Below are positions 44,648-52,500 of a stretch of DNA of 52,500 nt, piece after piece. The stretch covers positions 1,417,501-1,470,000 of the forward strand of contig JACVTC010000022.1 in the NCBI GenBank assembly GCA_016946835.1, written 5' to 3'. The number at the start of each line of letters is the position of its first letter. Position 1 is the first letter of the stretch. The notes under the pieces are model-generated. The model did no database searches. It was not told where the DNA came from and worked only from the letters and a program-made list of their open reading frames with translations. This DNA is from Neocallimastix lanati (nom. inval.) (taxonomy: Eukaryota > Neocallimastigomycota > Neocallimastigomycetes > Neocallimastigales > Neocallimastigaceae). The position numbers and the translations under genes are program-made.

Positions 44648-47600
44648 TTTTATTTACAAATAAAATTATATATAGAAAAAAATAAAATAATTTTGAGGTG
44701 AATTTTGTTTTTTATATTAAATAATTATTTTTTTTTCTTTCTTTTTTAGTATTACTTGTTTATATGACTATTCAATAAAATAATTTTTATAATATTAATT
44801 TTATTATCTTTTTTTAATTTGAGATTATTTTTTTCTTTATTTGAGATTATTTTATATTATATTATGTTATTTGAGATTATTTTCTTTTAATTTGAGATTA
44901 TTTTCTTATAATTTGAGATTATTTTCTTTTATATTGTAATTAGAACCAATAATCATAAATAAATAAATAAATAAATAAATAATATATATATAATATTATA
45001 TCAATTGTACTGGTTATTTCTGCTTTGTTTGGATTTATTTAATTTTATTGCTTTTTTTTTTTTTTTTTTTTTTTTTTTTTGAATTATTTTTTTTAATTAA
45101 ACTCCATTTTTTTTAAAAAAAAATATTATAATTATATATATATTTTTTATAAATTATTATTTATTTTTATTTAATTCCAATATTTTATCTTAATTTCATA
45201 ATATTTATTTAATATCTCCTTTTTAATTTTAAATTTTTAATTATTTATTTTTAAAATTATAAAAAAGTAAAATGTAATGAAAATTAATTTCATTTCTTTT
45301 TTCTTTTATAAAAGAATATTTTTTATTTTATATTATTATATTTAATTTTGTTTTATATGGTAAAAATATTTAAATATAGCAAATAATAATTTTATGTGTA
45401 GAAATATATATAATTTATATATGTAAATAAAAAATAAAAAAGTTATTTTAATTAATATTATTAAAATTAATTAATTAATTAAAAAAAAAAAAAAAAAAAA
45501 AAAAAGGCACTGTTACACCGATTTTATAATAATTTTTTTAATATTATTTAATATAATTAAATATAATTTTATAATTAACAAAATTATTATCAATATTTTA
45601 ATAGTACTTTTAATTATTTTAAAAAATTATGAAATAAAGTTTAATATCAATTTCTAAAAAGGAAAAATGTTGTGTTAAAACAAAACTAAAATTATAATTA
45701 AATAAATATTTAGAATTTCTCTTTTATAATTATTAATTAATAATATATATTTTGTAACCAGAAAATATAAAAGAAAATTTTTGAAACTAAAAATATAAAA
45801 TATAATACATATACCAAAAAATGAGATTTAGATATTATTTTAAGTTATATTTAGTTCATTATTATTATTATTATTATTATTATAATTATTATTATAATTA
45901 TTATTATATTTATTATTATTAAAAAAAAATTTCTCCACTATTTTTTATTTATCATTTTATCAATATTAATAATTCTATAAGTAACTTAAAAATTCCTTTC
46001 CACTAACTATTTCTTTTTCTCTTTCTTTTACAAATCATCCACATTATAAATTTAAATAAATATAGTTAATAATATAAATATCTATTAATTATTATTATAA
46101 TTTTGATTATTTGAATATTAATATTAAAATATCATTTTAGTAATTTTTAATTGTAATATCTAATATCTTTTTATTAAAAAAGTAAAACTTATAATAATAT
46201 TTTTTTAATTTATTAATTTTTTATTAAAATAATTACGAAAATTATCTTTATTTATGTAAACATAAAAAAAATTAAGATAACTATCTTTATATAACCCTTA
46301 TAAAAAACCCTTTTTTATATAGATTACTTACCCACTATTGATTAACATCTTATCTTTCCTTGTTTCATGAAATAGAACAAAAAATGAAATTTTATGATTA
46401 TTACAAATATATATATCATTTTGGGCTACATGGGAAACAACAAATAGATAGCCTGTTTTATTTATAAAACAAATATAAATGAATTACAGTATCTTTTGTT
46501 GGTGGAAAAATTTTCAACAAAAAAAAAATAATTTTTTAATTAGGCCTAAAATATCAGATAGAAATCTTTTGATAATTTTTTTTTTTTTAACTTCTTTGAC
46601 TTATTTATAACCAAGTGAATTACTTATATACATTATTAATAATATTTATTTGATATTATTTTTTATTCTTCTATTTACTTATTTATTATTATTATTTATA
46701 TTATTATTATTCTTAATTTAAAACATAAACATTAAAACAATATTGTAATATATATATTATTTTAAGCTTCTTTAGACATTATTTTGTTAAGAAAAAGAAT
46801 AATTTATATATTATTGTAACTGTGATTTTTATAAAAATGATTATATTTTTTATAGCATTTTTTTAAATAATTTATAAGAGTCTAAAAAAAAAAAGAAGTT
46901 AAAATATTTGAAACAATAATAAAATAATACTTTAAGGTAAAATTTAGAAATTAGATAAAAATATTAAAAGTGAAGTTTATAAAGAATTTAATATAGAATT
47001 TTAATGTATTTTTACAATTTATGAAAAAAAATAGAATCTAAATATATTTTTAAAATATATCAACTTATATATATAAATAAACAAAAAAAATTTTAAGGAT
47101 GAATTTAATTAAAAAATATTTTTTACATAAAATTAATATATTATTTTTTTAACCAATAATTTTTAACTAATTTAATGATCGCTTCTATTTAAATTATAAA
47201 AAAATAATATTTTAATTTAATAATATTTATTAAATAATCAATAATAATTATAAAAAATAAAAACTTTAATTTTTAATAATATTCATTTTTATTTATTAAA
47301 AATTTATATATTATTTTTTTAATGTTTAATGTACTCAAAAATTTTTAATAATAAAAAAAAATGTTAAAATGTACTATAAAATCTTTTATTATTTTAATAT
47401 ATTATAATATATTGTATATTAAATAAATTATAATATATATACATATATAAGAATATATTTATTTTTATTTTAAAAATTAAAATTTTATGATAAATTATAT
47501 GAAAGGAGAATTAAATAGATTTAACCTATTGTATAGTATAAAATATTTTACTAGTGATTATATTAGAGAATATATTGTAATTTATATTAAGTTTTTTGTG

Positions 47601-48962
47601 TAGTTCATGTAACGAAGGTAAATTATGAAATTTTAATTAATAATAAATTTTAAATTAAATAATTCAAAGGAAATATTATCCATTTAATATAAATTAAATT
47701 AATTTAAATTTAATATATAATGTATCATTTCGGTCAAACATTAATTATATTTATTTTATTATATAAATTTTATAATATTCCATGAAATTTTATATATTCT
47801 ATTAAATTATAACATAGAATATTGATTGAAGAAAAAAAAAAAAGATCTTTTATTGTTAGTTTTTAAGAATATAAAATAAAATAAAAATTATGTTAGTATT
47901 TTTTTTATAAATAATAGTTTATTTAAAAAGATTGAAATTTTATTTTATTATCTATTATTTATCAAGAAATTATAGTTATGCTTTTAATATTGAATAAAAA
48001 ATTATGATTAAAAATATTACATTTAATTATTTTCAATTTTTTTTAAAAATAAAAGATATTAACTATTAATACGTAAATTCTATATTCCAAAATAAATAAT
48101 GATTAATGTTTGACTAAATAATAAAAAATAAAATAATTAATATTCATTTTAATTAAGAAATAAATTACTTTTTTTTTTTCCTTATTTATTTAAATTATTA
48201 ATTTTTTTTTATATTAAAAAAATATTTCACAGGTTTAAATTAAGAAAAACATTTTATTTATTGTTCTTTCTATTTTTATTTTTACTATATTATTTTTTTT
48301 TTTTTTTTTAATCATTAATTATTATCTATTTTAAACCTTTCGTTTTTTAAATTTGTATTTTAAAATTTATTTTATTTTAATTGTTATTTTTTATTTTATT
48401 TTATTTTATTTTTTATATAATAGATTACTTTTTTTCTTTTATATGAAAAAATTATTTTTTTTTAATATTTTTTTTACTAATTGTTTAAAAAATTCATAAA
48501 AACAAAATAGATATAATAAGTTCGTGTAACATAAAAATTTACATTTTTATTTTCTAGCGGCATCTATAAAATTGATTTAAAAAAGAATTAAAAAAATTAA
48601 ATTTATATTATTTATCATAAAATTTAAATAATTGTTTGATAAATAAATTTACTATATGAAAAATGAATTATTAATTATGATTTTAATTATCAAGGTTTAA
48701 CTTTTTTTTATTTTTGCGAGTTCATATATAAATGATAAATTTTTATTCTCATTTTATTTTCTATTTTTTAATTTATATTAGTTTTTGTAAAACCAAAGAT
48801 AAAAAAAAAAAAAAAAAAAGAAAAATAATTAAAATAAAATATATTGATAAGAAAAACTAATATATTTATTATTAAAATTTTTATATAAATTTTTAAAACA
48901 ACTTAAACAAAGATTTTGATATCTTATCCCATTTAACGTATTTTTTTTATCACTATATTAAA
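44648..48962. other. AT desert between ABC transporter and GH30
   Basis: More than 4 kb without a supportable gene, between two divergent genes. It holds T and A runs (45052-45080, 45480-45505, 48292-48309), (att)n at 45858-45920, and a short repeat array at 44817-44938. A slightly GC-richer patch at 46340-46560 contains a 27-codon frame (46384-46467) and an 8-base inverted repeat, ttttgttg/caacaaaa, near 46494-46522. I can assign it no function. Confidence 0.55.
44817..44938. repeat. ATTTGAGATTATTTT repeats
   Basis: Five copies of ATTTGAGATTATTTT or near variants, spaced 20-40 bases apart, starting about 170 bases upstream (on the minus strand) of the proposed ABC transporter ATG. Could be promoter elements or a degenerate minisatellite. 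Confidence 0.7.
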
Positions 48963-50849
48963 ATGAAATTCATAGCTTATAATATTTCACTTTATTTTGT
49001 AGCATATTTTACATTAATAAAAGCGGCAAATAATCCTTATCTTATATGTGATACGTACGACTGGGCATGTAAGGAGGAACAAGCAATAAAATGCGAACAA
49101 AAAGCTAATGAATGCTGGCAGAAGCCTTGGTATGATACCCAAAGTCAAGAATGTTTAGAAATGAATAAATCTTGTAATGAAATATGGACATATACTGGTT
49201 TTGGATCTTCTTCTACTTCCTTATCTTCCACTTATTCACCATCTATTTCTATCCCTCTTCCATTAGCTACAACTACAACTACAACCACTTCTACAACCAC
49301 TACTACAACTACAACTACGACCACAACTGCAATTACGAAAACAACAAAAACTAACGTAGTAACTATATACAAAACTTCAACTATTTCAAGTACATCTTCT
49401 ACCGCTACTAATAATAATGCGGTCGCTCCTCCTTCTACTAAAATGGCTACATTCTATACCACTAGTAGTGATGGTCAACAATCACTTCGAAAAACTACTT
49501 CATCTATAAGTAATAAAAAGTCTAATAATTCTTCTCTTCAAATTACTTTGGATCCCTCTCAAAGTTATCAAACAATGGATGGATTTGGATTTGCTATAAC
49601 TTATTCCACCTGCTATAATTTAATGAAAATGTCAAGTAATGATCGAATCAAGTTTTTGAAACAGACTTATTCTGAAAGTGATGGTTATGGTGTTAGTTAT
49701 GCTCGTATTTCTATTGGATGTAGTGATTTTTCTAGTACCGAATATTCTTTATGTGATACTCCAGGATTGGAAAACTTTAGTCTTTTCACGGATGAAACTC
49801 AATTTGTTATCCCAATATTAAAGGAAATTCTAGCTATTCATCCTAATTTAAAAATTATTGCTACTCCGTGGACTTCTCCAAAATGGATGAAGGTTAAAGA
49901 TTTGGAGACAAAAACTCCTTTTGACTCTTGGACTAGCGGTCACTTAAATCCAGAGTATTACACTCTTTACGCAGAATATTTTGTAAAATTTATTCAAGCC
50001 ATGAAGCAGTATGACATCCCAATTTATGCCGTAAGTCCTCAAAATGAACCCTTGAATAAGGGAAATAGTGCTTCTCTTTATATGCCATGGCAAGAAGAAG
50101 TTTCTTTTGTAAAGGCTTTAGCTAAAACTTTCAAACAACATTCTATTACCACAAAAATTTATATATTTGATCATAACTATAATTATGATAATATTTCTGA
50201 TCAAGTAGACTATCCAATTAAAGTTTATCAAGCTTTAGGTACGACATTTGAAGGTTCTGAATTAGTCGTTGGTGCTGCCTACCATGACTACGGAGGTAAT
50301 AATGCCGAATTAACGGATATTCATACACAAGCTCCTAATAAAGAATTAATATTTTCCGAAACTAGTATAGGTACTTGGAATGATGGTAGACAACTTTCTA
50401 AACGATTACTTTCTGATATGAAAAATGTTGCACTTGCTACTGTAAATCAATGGTGTCGTGCAGTATTAGTTTGGAATATGATGTTGGATGAAACAATGGG
50501 TCCAAATCGTAAGGGAGGTTGTCAAACATGTTTTGGTGCTGTAGATATTGATTTGGATTATAAGACAATTCATCGTAACAGTCATTATTATATTATTTCA
50601 CATATGGCTTCTGTTGTTCGATCTGGTGCTAAACGTATCGGTACTACTCAAAATTCTTCACAAAATCTAGGAGATCAATTAGTTTATTCCGCATTCCAAA
50701 ATTCAGAGAATTCTTATGCAATTGTACTTTCGAACTCCTCCAATTCTTCCATTACTGTTTCCATAAATATTAATAGAAATGGAGAAGAAAATACAGTAGA
50801 TGTGGTAATTCCAGAAAGATCTGTGGTTTCTTCTCTATTAGAATTATAA
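48963..50849 (+). CDS. Secreted GH30 glycoside hydrolase with six-cysteine module
   Basis: Extracellular retaining glycosidase of family GH30. 628 residues, one exon. Signal peptide about 1-21 (MKFIAYNISLYFVAYFTLIK). Residues 27-75 are a compact six-Cys module (Cys 29, 36, 44, 51, 64, 71) with no family I recognise; it is not the usual fungal dockerin. Residues 80-190 are a Ser/Thr-rich linker with a run of 12 Thr, likely O-glycosylated. The catalytic domain runs from about 193 (ITLDPSQSYQTMDGFGFAIT) to the end, with the acid/base Glu362 in SPQNEP and nucleophile Glu466 in IFSETSIG, plus TPWTSPKWMK and a C-terminal beta domain. The domain looks closest to bacterial-type GH30 glucosylceramidase or endo-beta-1,6-glucanase groups; the exact substrate cannot be set from sequence. 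No intron, and bacterial affinity, fit horizontal acquisition. ATG at 48963 follows an A/T-rich leader. Confidence 0.92.
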   Translation: MKFIAYNISLYFVAYFTLIKAANNPYLICDTYDWACKEEQAIKCEQKANECWQKPWYDTQSQECLEMNKSCNEIWTYTGFGSSSTSLSSTYSPSISIPLPLATTTTTTTSTTTTTTTTTTTTAITKTTKTNVVTIYKTSTISSTSSTATNNNAVAPPSTKMATFYTTSSDGQQSLRKTTSSISNKKSNNSSLQITLDPSQSYQTMDGFGFAITYSTCYNLMKMSSNDRIKFLKQTYSESDGYGVSYARISIGCSDFSSTEYSLCDTPGLENFSLFTDETQFVIPILKEILAIHPNLKIIATPWTSPKWMKVKDLETKTPFDSWTSGHLNPEYYTLYAEYFVKFIQAMKQYDIPIYAVSPQNEPLNKGNSASLYMPWQEEVSFVKALAKTFKQHSITTKIYIFDHNYNYDNISDQVDYPIKVYQALGTTFEGSELVVGAAYHDYGGNNAELTDIHTQAPNKELIFSETSIGTWNDGRQLSKRLLSDMKNVALATVNQWCRAVLVWNMMLDETMGPNRKGGCQTCFGAVDIDLDYKTIHRNSHYYIISHMASVVRSGAKRIGTTQNSSQNLGDQLVYSAFQNSENSYAIVLSNSSNSSITVSININRNGEENTVDVVIPERSVVSSLLEL

Positions 50850-51559
50850 GAAAAAAAAAAAGAATTTAAAGTTTTATATATAATTAATTAATTGTGTATA
50901 TAAATTTTAATATAAATTTAAAATAAAAATATTTTTATTATTAAATTAAATAATTAAAATTTATTATTTAATTAATAAATTTTTGTACTATTAATTTTTT
51001 TTTTTTTTTTACATATAAATATATTATTTTTATTTGTATTTTTATTTGTATTTTTATTTGTATTTGTATTTTTATTTTTTTTAATTTTTTTATCTTGTTA
51101 ATAATATTAATAATAAAATTAAATAAATGTTATAATAAATACTAAATTATATAATAAAATATATTATAATATTATTTATGTATATACATAATTTTCAAAT
51201 TATTCAAATTGATATAAATAAGTTAATATTTGTTAAATTATGTAATAATTATAATAATATTAATATAATGTTATAATATTTTTATATAAATTAAATAATA
51301 TATCAATTATATGGCAAATAAAAAAATAAATATATTATTATTATTATTGTTATTATTATTTATAATATATTTTATAATTATAAGGGAAAACAATTTTTTT
51401 TTTTCTTTTTTTTTTTTGTTTTTTTAAAAAAAATTTCATTTCAAAAAGAATATAACTTTAAAGTTTCGATATTTCAAGTACATTTATAAAATTTATATGT
51501 AATTTCTAATTTTTATTTATTAAAAAAAGATTAAAAACAAAAAAACTGTTCACGTAGAA

Positions 51560-51596
<37 letters not shown>

Positions 51597-52500
51597 GCTT
51601 TTATTTCCTTTTTTTTTTTTTTTTTTTTGTTTTTCATAAAAAAAAAGGAAAATATATATATATATATATGTATAAAATATATCGGTTAAATTTTTATCTC
51701 GTTTTTAATTGATTTTAGTTTTTAACCACTTAAAGAACATGAGTTAAGTAAAATGATAACAAATGAAATAATTAAATTTTATATAATAATTATAATAACC
51801 CATATTATGCTATTTTAAAAATAAATATAAAATTTAAAATATAAATTATCAGATTTATTAAATTTATATTATATTTTTTAGCCAAAAAAAAAAAAAAAAA
51901 AAAAAAAAAAAGCATCTATTTAATTATATATTTAGTAACGTGTTACTAAAATCACTTTTTTACTGATATTACTATGAACCATCTTTCAATGTTCAATTTT
52001 TTTTTTTTTAGCAAATAAATTCAGGCTGATTTTTATTATTGATTGTAAAAAAAAAAATTTTTTTTTATATCATTAACTGAAACTTTAGAAATAAGTAATT
52101 GATTAGAATACATAAATCTAATAGAATATTTAATTGAATATGGCTTCCTATTTAACTTTTTGAAATACAATATATTATATAATTTATACCATTATTTATT
52201 TATTATTTATTATTATTTATGTATAGAGATTCATTATTAATTATCAATTCTTAATTATTAATTAATTATTAATTATTTATTTATTATTTATGTTTAGAGA
52301 TTATTCATTATTAATTATTTATTTATTGTATTTTATTTTATTATAGATTTTTGTATTTTATTTTATTATATTTTATTGTATTTTATTATATTATATTATA
52401 TTTTAATAAAGTTATATTTTGTACTAATTCTTTATTAATGATTGATTAAATATTTTCCTTAAATGAAATTTTTTTTTCAATTCTCTATAAATGGAAATTT
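50850..52500. other. AT-rich right end of window
   Basis: No gene recognised. Contains (tatttgtattttta)n at 51024-51075, (att)n at 51559-51596, T and A runs (51610-51628, 51884-51911), a palindrome at 51931-51950, and partly repeated segments around tatagagattcattatt and tttagagattattcatt near 52220-52310. Confidence 0.55.
51931..51950. repeat. Short palindrome TTTAGTAAC-GT-GTTACTAAA
   Basis: Two exact 9-base arms around a 2-base centre, in mixed sequence within AT-rich DNA. Could be a binding site for a dimeric regulator or chance. Confidence 0.6.

Noticed and set aside
46384-46467. 27-codon frame in the 44-49 kb desert
   Set aside because: Too short and without similarity or splice partners; composition is only slightly different from the flanks.
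1-52500. CRISPR arrays, tRNA and rRNA genes
   Set aside because: Tandem repeats here have no spacers of uniform length with conserved repeats, and I found no cloverleaf with conserved T-loop or anticodon features and no rRNA sequence.

Overview
The window looks like nuclear DNA of an anaerobic gut fungus (Neocallimastigomycota). The evidence is extreme A+T content with long A, T and AT runs, GT-AG introns in conserved eukaryotic genes, fungal-type proteins (cyclophilin A, type I metacaspase, Arp3, ABCA transporter), a secreted GH30 glycosidase with a Thr-rich linker, and a secreted lipase that closely resembles Bacillus LipA. The genus cannot be fixed from the sequence. Another A+T-rich eukaryote cannot be fully excluded, but rumen-type bacterial-like genes next to fungal genes fit this phylum best.

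Layout. 1-4.7 kb is decayed DNA: a LINE 3' end (+), an unknown ORF tail, a reverse-strand LINE endonuclease relic (2150-3320) and a decayed unknown gene (4020-4720). 4.7-8.9 kb is an AT desert. 8868-9852 is a four-exon cyclophilin A. 10.4-19.2 kb is a head-to-tail array of three LINE copies: a 5'-truncated copy with an intact reverse-transcriptase ORF, a near full-length copy with one frameshift, and a short patchwork copy built from several LINE subfamilies. 19.2-21.0 kb holds a MITE-like element and a 68-bp tandem repeat. 21060-23954 is a six-exon metacaspase with a long Pro/Gln/Tyr prodomain. 25442-28951 (-) is a seven-exon Arp3. 30.7-32.5 kb is a secreted-type 5'-nucleotidase with a puzzling 5' end. 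33408-34169 (-) is a small secreted lipase. 34.2-38.3 kb is repeats, a 40-bp perfect inverted repeat and a 300-bp LINE tail with an apparent 8-bp target duplication. 38330-44647 (-) is a full-size ABCA transporter. 44.4-48.9 kb is an AT desert. 48963-50849 is a secreted GH30 glycosidase with an N-terminal six-cysteine module. The rest is AT-rich with no recognised gene.

The genes do not form a pathway; they are ordinary eukaryotic neighbours. One pattern stands out: the genes of clear eukaryotic descent are split by three to six introns, while the three secreted hydrolases (nucleotidase, lipase, GH30) are essentially single-exon. That fits later acquisition from gut bacteria. Exon boundaries were read by eye from splice sites, reading phase and family similarity. 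No database or gene-finder was used.
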